A DNA stretch of 64,000 nt from Acanthosepion pharaonis (GCA_903632075.3 CAHIKZ030000058.1:3335001-3399000), one strand, 5' to 3'. Counted from the stretch's first letter, positions 1 to 10,735 are shown. The notes: generated from the letters alone by a model not told the origin. Translations and numbers: made by a program.

Positions 1-17
1 TTTTATTTTTTTTAATT

Positions 18-1025
18 TGCGCATGCGCGATGTTTGTTTTTGGTTCTGCTGACTTTGGAAACTCTATGCTGTACTTTTTGGCACTCGCGCCGGTACATCC
101 ACTACGAACATTTTAGAGTGTTTGCGTGTAAATCTGAAAGAGTGTAGAGGATTCGGAAAAAGATTGGTGATATATCCAGACAACATCTTATTGTTGGGAG
201 AGATCTCTAAATTATATCGATGTTTGCCTCCATTTATCTTCCCACAGGGCCTCAGACTGAAGACGGAGGTTTACATCCAGATCTTTGAGGAGTTAGTGCT
301 GCCCTGGACGACGAGGGCGGCTGCTGGAAGACACGATGTTTGGCAACAGGACTCTGCACGATGCAGCACAACAGGAGAAGTCAGACATAACTGTCAGACA
401 ATTTCTGCAACCCCATCACGCCTTACATCTGGCCACCTAACTCCCCCAGATTGTAACCCCATGATTATTATGTGTGGGGTACCTTTAAACGAAAGACCAA
501 CGAAACTCCTTACAACACAAAAGATGAACTGAAGGCAAGGATTAAGGCATCATTCACCAAAGAAATCATCCAAAAGAGTTGAAAGAGATTCCGAAGTCGT
601 CGGGAGACCACGGTTGTAACTGTGGGGAAAATAGAAATGGCTTACCTCCCAAACGCCCTCGCGTCTGTCTGGCCTGTGGGTTGAGAAAAGAAAGAAAGGG
701 TCCAAGATGGCGTCCGTGACTTTTTAATATTCACGGTCTCGTGAAATTGGCAGAAAATATCTGACACGATGCAATGTACACCGAACACGTGTTCGGTGTA
801 CATTGCTTTGCGTTGCATCGTGTCAGATATTTTCAGACGGAAAGAGTTGCGTCCCTTACACTGTTAAATTTGACTCCTTTGCTACAGTAATCAATACCGA
901 TTTTATTGAAAAATAAGTACTTCTTATTACTCTTTGGTATTTCAATATATTTATGTATATTTCGGTAAATATATCTGTTAAAATGAGATGTCAGTGTCAT
1001 TTTCAGTTTTGCCTAATTTAGACGA
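18..1025 (+). pseudogene. Tc1/mariner-type transposase, decayed copy 1
   Basis: Degenerate DNA-transposon copy. The best stretch (about 240-560) reads in the family frame: a GLRL-TEVYIQ segment, then WQQDSARCSTT holding a catalytic Asp of the IS630/Tc1/mariner DDE/D domain, then PPDCNPM. At about 460-480 one missing base shifts the frame, so the following D-Y-Y-V-W-G motif, intact in copy 2, is lost. The C-terminal FRSR motif is near 590. Homology to copy 2 breaks at about 618 and resumes at about 893 with DFIE-like coding and the AT-rich 3' flank (to 1025), so about 270 bp has been inserted. The N-terminal helix-turn-helix part is too decayed to read. No intact protein is possible. Family level is fairly secure; subfamily is not. 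Confidence 0.75.
754..833. repeat. Imperfect palindrome (hairpin)
   Basis: The arms meet at 788/789. The inner 14 bp (TGTACACCGAACAC and its complement) are perfect. The outer 20 bp (AAAATATCTGACACGATGCA) also pair, but the right arm carries about 10 extra bases. It lies inside the insertion that splits transposase copy 1. Probably a small foldback or MITE core; no TIR or target duplication was identified. Confidence 0.7.
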
Positions 1026-1305
1026 CACGCATCTTCTTCCTTTCAAGTGGAATTTGAGGGAGAACGTCACAAGGGTTGAGATCATGGAATTATGGTTGTC
1101 GACGTAACTGTGAATTAGTGTGATAGGTCAAAACTGCTGTACAAGCAATGATTAATGATGGAAGTTCCGTGTTATGGAGAGACCAACATTCTATATACTC
1201 TTTTCTTCATAAACGGAAGTTGGCTACAAACGGAAGTTAACGAGAATATCACATTATCAACCCTGCGACTGGATTTAATAATTAGTAAGTTTAATACCTT
1301 CTTTG

Positions 1306-1412
1306 GTTGGACGCATACAATAATGAGTTAATTCCAGAATCGTGGTTTAGTAGGAATTAGTTAAATTCCTACTAAACCACGATTCTGGAATAACTCATTA
1401 TTATGCGTCAAC
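1306..1412. mobile_element. Hairpin MITE-like element
   Basis: A near-perfect inverted repeat of about 50 bp per arm around a loop of about 4 nt near 1358. The left arm starts GTTGGACGCATA and the right arm ends TATGCGTCAAC. The arms differ only by a few single-base changes, suggesting a recent fold-back or palindromic MITE. The 5S-derived SINE begins about 12 bp after its right end. Confidence 0.75.
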
Positions 1413-1423
1413 TTTTAAATAAG

Positions 1424-1903
1424 GGGTTGGACTTTGGGGCTTACAGTACCAGGTGTTCCCAAGCGGTCTCCCATCTAAGTACTGACCTGGCTCTACGCTG
1501 CTTAACTTCGGTGATCGTACGAGAACCGGTGTTTCAACGTGATTTGACCGTAAGCAAAGTCCAACCCTTACCTCACAGTCGGTGGGGGGTGTAAACGGTA
1601 GTGTCAGGCTATGCCGCCGGAACTTCGTTCCTGGTAGGGCCACCCAAAGGCGGACAGGTCTGACACACACGCCGGCTAACAAGGGCTCTGGTGAAAATCC
1701 AAGCAGCGTCTGCATCGGTAACCGGCAGCTTCTGGTCGTTCCTGTCTCTGCGTCTGTGGGAACCCCGCGGCAAGCAAGAACGTTATCCGAGTAGGCCTGG
1801 GTACCCTACTTCTGTAATTTATCCCAAGAATCTTCTTCTCATAACAGGAAGAAGCCGACTCAATCCGCCCAGGGTGAATGCCGCATCAGACAGACAGACA
1901 GAA
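1424..1903 (+). mobile_element. 5S rRNA-derived SINE with inverted head
   Basis: The body (1556-1888) matches the body of the SINE at 18554-18891 almost base for base, starting AAAGTCCAACCCTTACCTC and ending at an ATGCCGCATCAG 3' end with a CAGACAGA tail. The 5S-like head (1437-1555) is on the opposite strand, and the first ~15 bp of body (GGTTGGACTTT, 1426-1436) is copied with it. The element is therefore head-inverted with a short duplicated junction, the outcome expected from twin priming during LINE-driven insertion. Confidence 0.85.
1437..1555 (-). rRNA. 5S rRNA-like SINE head (pseudogene)
   Basis: The minus strand reads as 5S rRNA over about 119 nt: CACCGGTTCTCGTACGATCACC, then the internal promoter region GTTAAGCAGCGTAGAGCC, then GGTACTGTAAGC. 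The pol III type 1 control region is largely conserved. It is a retroposed head rather than a gene: it is joined to SINE body sequence and lacks a tandem 5S array context. Confidence 0.85.
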
Positions 1904-1912
1904 CCCTTTTAG

Positions 1913-2654
1913 AGTTACATAATATTTTAAATCCGACAGCCCTAAGGTAGATTAGTAAAGGAGAGTTAAATGTTTTAAGACATTTTAAGCACTAATTTAT
2001 TTAAAGACACTTTAAGAACTAATTTATTTACAATGATTTTTACCCTATACAAGGCCCAAGTAAGAGTCACAGTTTATGGGGTCATTGAGGAAGATCACAG
2101 TTGACCCTAGATTGAAACAGGTTAAGGTTGGGAAAGCATACGCTTGAAAGTGGCCTCCACAAAGCTGAGATTTATACAATGTTAATTTCGTTGTTGTTGT
2201 TATTATTATTATTATTATTTTCTTTGAGATTTGTTGTATTCACATTTTCTTCCGGGTCGCAACCAGAAACCTAAGTCAGAAGTGGCATCATTATATTTCA
2301 CTGAACATTTTGAAGCCTAAAAGCACACGTAATTTATATTGATAAAGCCCCTGGTAAGGTGTAAGCTGTACTAGTGAGAATATTTGTTTTTTTGTATTAC
2401 ATTAAGGCATGGGCTACCTGTGATCCCTTCAAGGATTCTATTAGAACCTTTTCCCAATAAATCGAGAGCTTCAATCACAACTGAATTATTGATGTGTTCA
2501 TGTGACGCGTTTCTACTTCAAGATCCTTCTAATTTTATATTTTTTGAAGATCTTCAAAGATAGATTAGTGTCCACAGTAACTGGCTTGTCAATAAGAAAG
2601 CATATTCGTTTTTTGCAGTCTGCTCACTGTGTCAGTTTAATTTTTCTGTTTCTT
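1913..2654. other. No gene seen
   Basis: AT-rich sequence with a short ATT run (about 2197-2219). No coding or element signature was recognised. Confidence 0.5.
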
Positions 2655-3200
2655 TATTTTAAAGGCCCATAAATTTGTTACAGACCCTATGTCTGTTACC
2701 GGGTCTGTGCCGTCCTGGGTATGACGATACACTACATCTGTGTTCTGGGCAGGACAATAAACTACCTCCGCGTCCTGGATAAGACGATAAACTGCGTAAA
2801 CAGCAAGGCCTCTGATCAGGAGGTTTTGAGGAGCGTGGAACCACCTTTTAATTGCTGGTGTTCCCAGGTCCACCCTGACCCGCAGTGACAGCACCTGTTA
2901 GATTCTCAGCTAACCCGAAATTGGGGTCAAAAACTATGAAAGTCTAAAAATAGGTTCTAATACTAGAAATACTTTGTAAGAAAAGTTATTACCAGCAATA
3001 AGTTTTTGAAGAAAAAAATATTACCAGCAATACATTTCTGAAAAAAGATTACAAGCGATACATTTTTGAAAGAAAAAAATTGTACCAGCAAGACATTTGA
3101 AAAATAAATATTACCAGCAATAAAAAATCTTGCCGGTATTAATAACTCACTGAGGTTGATATGCTGTAAAACAAACCAAACCAAATCGGGTCTGGGCGGT
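2655..3200 (+). mobile_element. Minisatellite-bearing element, copy E1
   Basis: Order of parts: three 30-bp units (2711-2800, consensus CGTCCTGGGTATGACGATAA...), a unique core with GCAAGGCCTCTGATCAGGAG and CCACCCTGACC, an AT-rich minisatellite of ATTACCAGCAATACATTTTT-like units (about 2985-3130), and a tail with TTGATATGCTGTAAAACAAA. Copies E2-E5 share the same order, so it is a true dispersed element. No coding capacity. A Helentron-like or pearl-like non-autonomous element is possible, but no diagnostic termini were confirmed. Confidence 0.75.
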
Positions 3201-4040
3201 GGTCGTATCAATTTTTTATAGTTTCCTTCCCGTAAATTCCAGGGAACATATTGAATTACCCTGGCATGCCGAGTTTTAATCTCGTTGGGTCCTAATACCA
3301 TACAATATGATAAAGAGAAGGGCAGTTGTTTCTGAATATTCATCAGAGAATCTGCATTTGAGGTTAACTGAAATGTTCAATATGTTTGCATGGTAATTTC
3401 TAGTTAGCAATCAATGGTCCTGATCAGCAAGAAGAAATCCCGGGGTTTCAGCTTTTAATACTGCATTACATAACCACCGATGGGTATCGGATTTGTTTAC
3501 ATCAGATCGTTTGGTAAGGGCAGAGCAATGGCTCACCTGCAACTTATACAGCAATCGTGATGAATGTATCGTTGTTATAGTTTCTAGGATAGATCAGTAA
3601 ATTTGCTGTGATCAATCTTTAAAGAAGGGAATTTATCTCACACTCCTAATCTTGTAACATCGTATAGATCATATTAGATGGTAAAAGAAAGCTTATAATT
3701 GAGTGGCCAGTTAGTGGATATAATAAAATAGATGGTATTCATTTTGACATAACCCTATCTGCGAGCATGATTAGTTAGTCACCCTCGCTCAACGCCTTCA
3801 GAACCAATCTGTGGTTTATACTGCATCTGCGCTGGGCCGGCATTAGTTACAATTTCTTGGAGATTGCAGGTACTCTGGCATGATTCTTAACGCTCAAAAC
3901 CAAACGTCACGATGACTTGTGTGCCTTTTTGTTAAAAGTCCATCGACACTCACATGATTGGGTCAAGACTTGGTATCATGTCCAGGCAATTCCAAAGAGC
4001 ACCTCACGCTGATACATTTTACCCTAGCCTATATACACAA
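3201..4040. other. No gene seen
   Basis: AT-rich unique-looking DNA. Reading frames here are short and show no family motif. Confidence 0.5.
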
Positions 4041-4042
4041 GA

Positions 4043-4145
4043 AGTCAATATCGATCATGGCGAGATTCGAACCCAGGTTTCCCTGCTGGAGCGCCTGCGT
4101 TCAACCCGTTCAGGCACGTCATTACACTACTCAAGGCATTTCTAA
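4043..4145 (-). mobile_element. tRNA-like SINE head
   Basis: The minus strand has a tRNA-style arrangement: an A-box-like GTAGTGTAATGACGTG and, about 50 nt on, a B box GGGTTCGAATC. It has a long variable arm and poor acceptor pairing, so a tRNA-derived SINE or tRNA pseudogene is more likely than a functional tRNA. Confidence 0.5.
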
Positions 4146-4637
4146 CAAGTGCTAAATGTTCTCAAAATGGAAAAATAATGATTCCAGACAGTTCGTAAAT
4201 ACTAATGCACACAGTGTAACAACAATTTTTCCTCCAGCTCTTGACGAGATAATTTTTCTCTATAAAAGATTCCCGCTGATCTAGATAATATGAAGTAACC
4301 TGAAGGGAGTAATTGACAATTTTTTGCTAACTTATTTAAGAAAAATAGAAAAGCAGCATTCTGTCTGGGCGCCAAAAATAGTAAAAAAAAAAAAAAGAAA
4401 TGAAAAAAAATATCGCCAATGGCAAAAAGCGTGGAAGAATTAATATTTATATCTCTTCACTAAACAGTACGTAAAATGTTAGAAAAAAACTTCAACAACG
4501 TATCTAGAGATTATATAGCATTTTTTTTTTTATTTAACGTAGAAGATCAGCTCCTGGCAAGAATAGGTGAAACACGTTTGCCGAGCTTATACAAATAAAC
4601 GCGCCATTTTTATTTTTATTTTAAACAGTGCGTGTTA
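4146..4637. other. No gene seen
   Basis: AT-rich sequence with poly-A (about 4382-4396) and poly-T (about 4520-4532) runs; nothing recognisable. Confidence 0.5.
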
Positions 4638-4770
4638 CGTCTACCGGCCTACGCATTCGAAGAATCAATGTAATGAGAATGGTCTCTCCGGCAGGTATCG
4701 AACCATACATCCGGAACTGTAGGAAAAACACAATCTGGAGTATTTTACAACTCAGCTACAGAGCGTTTGT
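4638..4770 (-). mobile_element. tRNA-like SINE head
   Basis: The minus strand reads GCTCTGTAGCTGAGTTG (A-box-like) and later GGTTCGATACC (B box) at tRNA-like spacing. The acceptor stem is not convincing, so it is called a SINE head or pseudo-tRNA. Confidence 0.5.
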
Positions 4771-4862
4771 TTTAACATAAAAATGGGACATCTATTTCAA
4801 ATACGTTTAGCCACTTCTAATAACGTTTGAAATCCTAAAAATATCGGACAAAATAAAATCCA

Positions 4863-4865
<3 letters not shown>

Positions 4866-4931
<66 letters not shown>
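4866..4931. repeat. (TA)n microsatellite, about 66 bp
   Basis: Uninterrupted TA run. The foldback-like sequence shared with 42 kb starts about 100 bp downstream. Confidence 0.97.
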
Positions 4932-4936
<5 letters not shown>

Positions 4937-5024
4937 GTGGTAAATATACACATACATATGCAAAATATATAAATATATATATACATACATGCATACACAT
5001 ACATATATATTTTTGTATAAAAAA

Positions 5025-5136
5025 AATTCCAAGAGGATAGAATGTAGGTAGAACTCAATGTCCAGGACAGAGTAAGGATATAATAAAAAAGGATTCCATG
5101 GCCATAATTATGACCATGGAATATTAATATTTAAGC

Positions 5137-5139
<3 letters not shown>
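5025..5139. repeat. Palindromic dispersed repeat, related to 42095-42170
   Basis: It contains ATTCCATGG and its complement CCATGGAAT around a short centre (about 5093-5120). The left flank (GTAGAACTCAATGTCCAG) is the reverse complement of 42140-42165, and the right flank (TATTAATATTTAAGCCTTTT) matches the 42 kb copy directly. It looks like a foldback element whose right arm is cut by the next TA tract. Confidence 0.6.

Positions 5140-5205
<66 letters not shown>
5140..5205. repeat. (TA)n microsatellite, about 66 bp
   Basis: TA run starting directly at the AGCCTTTTA end of the palindromic repeat. Confidence 0.97.
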
Positions 5206-5208
<3 letters not shown>

Positions 5209-5465
5209 AAATCAAAATGCTTTTTTGTTATAGTTACATTACAAAATCCAAATTTAAAAAAGTGAGACGATTCTGCGTAAAATTCTTTCTGGTTATTGTA
5301 AATTTCTTTTATACTAAAAGTTTCTTTTTTCTTTCTTTCCATGTCGGCAATATAGTTAAATTCCCACATCAAATCTAAAAGAACATGACTATAACAACAA
5401 AAATATTTTGATTTCATTTTCGCGACGAAAAGTCGGAAATCAAAACGCATCATCAAAAAAAAAAG
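5206..5465 (+). repeat. Dispersed repeat related to 53030-53215
   Basis: Shares GTTATAGTTACATTACA, an AGACGATTCTGCGT-like segment and TTTTGATTTCATTTTCGCGACGAAAAG with the 53 kb copy. The right end corresponds to the hammerhead-like arm there, but is more decayed. Confidence 0.55.
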
Positions 5466-5504
5466 ATTTTTCCAATTATCATCTTATACCATACATAGCA
5501 TATA

Positions 5505-5507
<3 letters not shown>

Positions 5508-5568
<61 letters not shown>
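5508..5568. repeat. (TA)n microsatellite
   Basis: TA run of about 60 bp followed by an impure TA/TG stretch to about 5591. Confidence 0.97.
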
Positions 5569-5571
<3 letters not shown>

Positions 5572-5621
5572 ATATACATGTATATATATATTACTGGTCA
5601 CACCATATTACATTGTATCTA

Positions 5622-5706
<85 letters not shown>
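5622..5706. repeat. Compound (CA)n(TA)n microsatellite
   Basis: About 15 CA units (5622-5652) run directly into about 27 TA units (5653-5706). Confidence 0.97.
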
Positions 5707-5708
<2 letters not shown>

Positions 5709-5954
5709 ATATCTCAGTGTTGGATATCTACTAACAAATGTGATGGAAGGAAAAGAAAAAGAATCTAAATGAAATCGGCTGGATTCAAAATTAAAAAAGA
5801 AACAAATATCAAATTTAAAATTCCCAGCATCCCCGTTCGTGCGCATGTGCAGTCGCACCAACATAACGAATTGCGTCATAAGAAAATCTCTTAACACACT
5901 GTCATACATTTTCGCCCTCAATATGTTTCTTGATATAGAAAATAAATATTGTTC

Positions 5955-5958
<4 letters not shown>

Positions 5959-6006
<48 letters not shown>
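5959..6006. repeat. (TA)n microsatellite
   Basis: TA run that ends where transposase copy 2 begins (ACGGGATGTGATGGG), so the tract truncates that element's 5' side. Confidence 0.97.
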
Positions 6007-6007
<1 letters not shown>

Positions 6008-6009
6008 GG

Positions 6010-6480
6010 GATGTGATGGGTAGTGCTGCCCTAGATCAGGTTTGTGGCTGCTGAAAGATCCTATGTCTATCAATAGAACTCTGCACTATGCCACACAAAG
6101 CTGGAGAACCCAGTCTTGGCTGTCAGACAATTTCTGTGACCATATCACCCCTTACATCTTTCCACCTAAATCCCCATATTGCAACCCCTTTGATTATTAT
6201 GTGTGGGGCAAAGTTGAGCAAGAGACCAACAAAACTCCTTGTAACAACAAAGATAAACTGAAGGCAAAGATTATGTCAGCATTCATCAACTTAATCCAGG
6301 AGATCATCCAGAAGAATTGCAAGAGATTCCGAAGTCGTCTGGAGGCCGTTATTGAGGTCAATGTGGATTTTATTGAACAAATTTACTCTTTAGTATTTTA
6401 AAGTATTTTTTGTATAATTTGGGTAAATATATCTGTTAAAAAGACGTCATTTTCATTTTTGCGGTTTCTATACGACAATT
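6010..6480 (+). pseudogene. Tc1/mariner-type transposase, C-terminal fragment (copy 2)
   Basis: The best-preserved copy of this family in the window. From about 6042 to 6398 one open frame of about 119 codons reads QSWLSDNFCDHITPY, then PPKSPYCNPFDYYVWG (the late catalytic Asp lies in PFDYYVWG), then NKTPCNNKDKLKAKI and FRSRLEAV near the C-terminus. This is the last third of an IS630/Tc1/mariner transposase. The N-terminal DNA-binding part is gone and a TA tract sits at the break. The AT-rich 3' flank to about 6480 matches that of copy 1, showing common element ends. Too short to be active. Confidence 0.8.
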
Positions 6481-7005
6481 TATCCATTGCACAATGTATG
6501 CATAAATTTCTTTCTATGCCACGTCCCTTCAGCGTGTGGGTGATCATGACGCTATAGAATATGCTATCTTTTGCAGCTCTTATCAATGTTTATCATTTTA
6601 CTATCCTACTCACGTCTTGTTCTGGCATCTTTTTACACGAGCGCATCAGGTAGGATTCTCGTTGTTTAAATCTACTTTTGTTGACTTCGGTATATCCTGT
6701 AAATGACAGCTCTCTATCTTAATTAAGTGTCACAAAATGTTCAACTTCCTCTTCCTGATTGTAAGTATAAGTTTCCTTTTTCGACCTATTTTCCTTAACC
6801 CCTACTCCTGGCTCACATGTTCTATCAATGGCATTCTCTGTTTTAATCTGACCAAGTACATCCCTTTTGGTTCAATATTTCATTTCATCTGTGAGGAAAT
6901 TACCCAACATTCACTTTCTTTGAGAGTGTCACGGAGTATCTTCAACTCTCCAAAAGAGCCAGCTCCATCAGAAAGTTGATCTGGACAGTGATGCAGCTCT
7001 CCACT
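6481..7005. other. No gene seen
   Basis: Short open frames with no recognisable motif; AT-rich flank. Confidence 0.45.
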
Positions 7006-7352
7006 GGGCCATGTGTCCTCAAGGAGACACGGCGCAGTTGATAAAGATGTTGGTTAGATCCAGTGACAAGACCCAAACATCTCGTGAATTCTATATCAGG
7101 CTACAAAAAAAATTGGAGGGCTGTGTTAAATGGAAGTCACTGAGACATCCGGAAGAGGCATGGACCGTAGATCTAGAACAATCTACCTTGGTTGACGAAA
7201 TAAAGGATTCTGTTCGAAATTCCAATCACCTGAAGAAGGCCGGAGCGTGCAACGGCCGAAACCTTGTGAATATGGAATATGAAGATGAGTATAACAATCC
7301 GACTAATGTAAATAATTAAGTAATAATAATACCTCATCTCAGATATATAGAG
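7006..7352 (+). mobile_element. tRNA-derived SINE with hammerhead-like 3' part (type C)
   Basis: Starts with a tRNA-like head (CCTCAAGGAGACACGGCGCAG, then GGTTAGATCCAGTGAC), then a body with GATCTAGAACAATCTACC, then CTGAAGAAGGCC...GGCCGAAAC at 7230-7262, and a tail with TAATACCTCATCTCAGA. Body and tail match 44915-45195 and the reverse of 24505-24838. A chance open frame of about 100 codons across it is not a gene. Confidence 0.7.
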
Positions 7353-7419
7353 AGATAAAGAAATGCAATTACACACTTTTGTTCAACGAAATATGTATTA
7401 AAGAGAGATTGATGCTCAA

Positions 7420-7422
<3 letters not shown>

Positions 7423-7456
<34 letters not shown>
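7423..7456. repeat. (TA)n microsatellite
   Basis: Short TA run about 70 bp after the type C SINE tail. Confidence 0.95.
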
Positions 7457-7460
<4 letters not shown>

Positions 7461-8178
7461 ATATGTGTGAATTTTGAATATTTGTTTATTGTTTATTTTT
7501 AACTTTCACAAGAAATTTAACTTGACGCAAGTGTGAAGCCAATAATTAGATCACACCAGGCTTTGTTCTCCTAAATAAGATTGTCGAAATTATAACAGTA
7601 ATTAAATTTCTCGTGCAACAACTCACTCTTAATATATACATCATCCCTGTTACAACTCGCGTATTACACAACATCTTTGTTGGATTATCTTTCATTAATT
7701 GCTTTAGTGCCGGACTCCAAAGAGATATTTGTTTTCGAAAAGATAAAAAAAATATATATATCATCTTTCGCGTAATTATTAGAAAATTCAACCACTTTCG
7801 ACTTAGCTTCATGTACTTTATATTCTTTTTGTCTGTTTTACCACTTGTAGTGGGCGGATACATTCATCTTGGGAATTTAACACGTACATAAACTACTTTG
7901 AAGACCGAAACGAAACCCAAAACCTACCAAAGTCAGCATATGAATTTCAAGGATCTGTTTATTTTAGTTTTTGTTCAGTCATACCGTCAAAACATTACGG
8001 TATATTTTGTCATATGCTGTTATTGATACTTCAAGGGAGATAACTCTATTAACAAAACGACATCCTTTAAAAGGCTAAGAAGAAAGCGAAACTAAACCTT
8101 TCATTAGTAGGATTATTATTTATTCACTTCTGAAATTTTCTCACTTAATATATGCCTGAGGTTGTGTGCTTAGGAATC
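7457..8178. other. No gene seen; AAGGGAGATAACT word
   Basis: AT-rich with no coding signature. CAAGGGAGATAACTC occurs at about 8032-8046, a word I know to be common in mollusc repeats. Confidence 0.5.
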
Positions 8179-8460
8179 ACGGTGGAGTAATGTATAGAGG
8201 TTCGGAGTGAGGTAATCGTAGAACCGAGTTCGAATTTCACTCGAATCCATTAAATTCATTTACTTGCTAATGCCCTTGGGAAAGGTATGTATCCTCCTCT
8301 TCTACCCCCCACCCAAATTTTGGGTAAATAGCAAGATTGCCTTGGATGGCGACTGGTCTACCGCAAAAATAAATGGCAACCTACTGCGGAAAAAATCTAT
8401 TGAAAGATACATGATCGCCTAGGCGTGTATTACGCAAGGCACATAATTCACTGACTGACT
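8179..8460 (+). mobile_element. tRNA-derived SINE (type A), copy 1
   Basis: Head GGTGGAGTAATG... with a B box at 8227-8237 (AGTTCGAATTT), body CTTGGGAAAGGTATGTATCC, GGGTAAATAGCA and GCCTTGGATGGC, ending at ATACATGATCGCCTAGGCGTGTAT. Three other copies align end to end (39145, 47810, 59891). The structure fits the tRNA-derived SINEs described from octopus; family name not asserted. Confidence 0.85.
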
Positions 8461-9440
8461 GCGCTTGGTGATCTTTCTTCGAACAATGATCGGATGTCTG
8501 AGACTCTAGCTTCTTTTTTTTTCTCAGATGCTGTGCTTATATAGCTTCCTGTCGTCCGCTTGACCCACATGTACACATTCTAAGCTCAGCTCATCCTTTG
8601 CTCAGCTAGGTCGATATGATAAGAAAAAAACACATTTTCTACGAGGTCACCCTCCAGATCAACCTTCTGATGCACCTGGCTATTTTGATGCTCTGGCCTG
8701 TGAGTGCAAAGCCTACTTTAAGAGTTAGACCAGTATATTTTGGTGCCACTGGGAATCAAACCCTCTTTGGACAATGTTTACTCATTGGCATTTTTTCTAT
8801 TCAGACATTACGTATTTTGTGGTAAGAATCACACTGTAAAAACTGTTCCCAGACGAAAAAAAAAGCAACTATTAAAATTAACTAATTGTATTAAATAATA
8901 ATAATTAATTGTATTAAATACATATTTCAGAGTTGCTTAGCCAAATGTATCGAAACAGATAACGGGATATTGTATTATGATAATACCCCACGTAGTGAAT
9001 GCCATCTAGCCGTGAAAATTAACATTATCAAACTTGGCTCATACCTTAGGTATAACCCGAACCTCTGATGTTAGAGAGAACGATGAAAGATATTTCACCT
9101 AAGGGAAGCTCGACGCTCACTACTTATTATGCTAAATAATTAAAATATAATAAAAAAATTAAAATATAATTATCTCACAATATTATTGCGTATTATCTCT
9201 TAATATATGGGATAAGATGCACAGAGACATGACAAAATTTTGTGATATCAACAAACACTCGTTGCCGCTTTTGTGATGCCAACGAATACGCTTTGTCACT
9301 TTTGTAATTCTCGCTGTAGTATAGACTTTGTAATCGCAGATACAACTATAGTACGCCGTTGAACAATGCTGGTGTCAGAAGCCTTCGAATAGCAGTCGCA
9401 CTAATAGTACTTGCTCGATAATACTCGCTCGAATAGTAAT
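8461..9440. other. No gene seen
   Basis: AT-rich sequence; a hydrophobic open frame near 8616-8825 shows no family resemblance. Confidence 0.45.
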
Positions 9441-9565
9441 CCTTATAGAGAAATAATATAGTGAATAGAGTAGAGAATAGCGGTTCGTATAGTAATAGAG
9501 GATACAGGAGAAATGGTGATCCCTATAGTAATAGAGGATAAAGGAGAATTAGTGATCCTTTAGAT
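9441..9565. repeat. Short tandem duplication, about 38 bp
   Basis: CCTATAGTAATAGAGGATA followed by AGGAGAA...GTGATCC is repeated twice in succession (about 9490-9560), with a weaker third unit upstream. Confidence 0.55.
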
Positions 9566-10735
9566 GTCACACGACTTCTTATATATGCCTTTCCCCAATG
9601 GTCACGTGATCTACTTAATTCAAGAATGGGAACGCCTGTGTTTGCACAATGGCGAACTATGTTTAAACTCAAGTGTCGGCAGCGACACTTTATTACTATA
9701 TAACACAAAATTATATAGACATGCCTATTTTTCATCTACCCGTCTCATGCTGCAGTAATACTCTACATTATTAGCTGATATCTATTATTTATTTACAGAT
9801 TTAATCAGTTTACTCTACATGAAAATGCCTACAGCAAGGCCAGAAGAACTGTTATGGTTTTTAAGAGGTAGAATTCTTGGACAGTCACCACAAAATTATA
9901 GAAAACCTTAACATCACTCTTGTCACAGGGAATAGGGCCATCACTTAGAAATAGAATGAAAAGAACAAGTATCACTATGTTCTGGGAAACCTGGATCCTC
10001 AGGCAAGATTCTCCAAGCTGGTTAGTGGCCTTTGGGGTGCAACCTCAAAGTTAAGGCTTCTAATAAAGCGGCGACTATCGATGTAATGCACAGAACACAT
10101 GTACGGCATTGGTGAGGGTTGCTACATGCAAACCTTTGCTCACCTCAACCAATATTATTTTTAAGAAAAGAAAATAATGGGTTCATATCATGGCCAAGAT
10201 GTCTTCGGATTTTAGTAAAGTGTAATCATGTCGGAAATCAAGTCTCATCATTTGTCAAATTTTTTGGCAGTGGATGTATCGGTGCCTGGCGAATGTCCAG
10301 TCAGGATTTCCAACAACCGTCGGCAACTAACCTTCAAAGACGATTGCCCTTCGGAGATAGTCGAGGGAGTTATTTGGAGATCTTGTTGTTTGGCATTGGT
10401 AGATTTGGAAATAAATCATTTTTTATAAATTATAAAATCTTTTACTTAAAAGATTTTTTCAGGCAACTACGTTTCTCTAGTCCAGTAGCTGTTATCGATC
10501 TTTCCAGTATTAAAAAGTGGGTTTCTTATCTAAACTGTTATTTGAAGTAGCGTGAAATGTTAGTGTCTTGATTATGGAATTATTTTCTCATTGGGTTACG
10601 TTGTTGCCTGGCCCCCTGGTGGGGGTGTTCTCATCTCATTTTCTCTTGGTCCAATATCTACTCCTGTTTATACTATCCACAGGCAGATAATTTCAGGGGA
10701 ACTGTAAATCCTGAATATGACTTTGATAACTTTTA
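9566..10735. other. No recognised gene; open frames of unclear status
   Basis: Two overlapping open frames (about 10119-10550 and 10228-10428) are longer than the local average, but neither shows a motif, a conserved splice context or a recognisable domain. 9830-10070 is less AT-rich. I cannot assign any of it. Confidence 0.35.

Noticed and set aside
1437..1555. Functional 5S rRNA gene
   Set aside because: Joined to SINE body sequence in two loci, lacks a T-run terminator after GGTACTGTAAGC, and has substitutions.
1582..1912. Overlapping open frames across the 5S-SINE body
   Set aside because: The same frames occur in the ordered copy because the SINE body is GC-richer; the body is noncoding and frames differ between copies.
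4797..5456. Open frames rich in alternating Tyr and Ile on the minus strand
   Set aside because: These are translations of (TA)n tracts, which have no stop codon in the YIYI frame; there is no codon or motif evidence. The same applies at about thirty other TA tracts.
10119..10550. 143-codon open frame
   Set aside because: No start context, family motif, or codon-bias evidence; two other frames overlap. Left as unassigned rather than called a gene.
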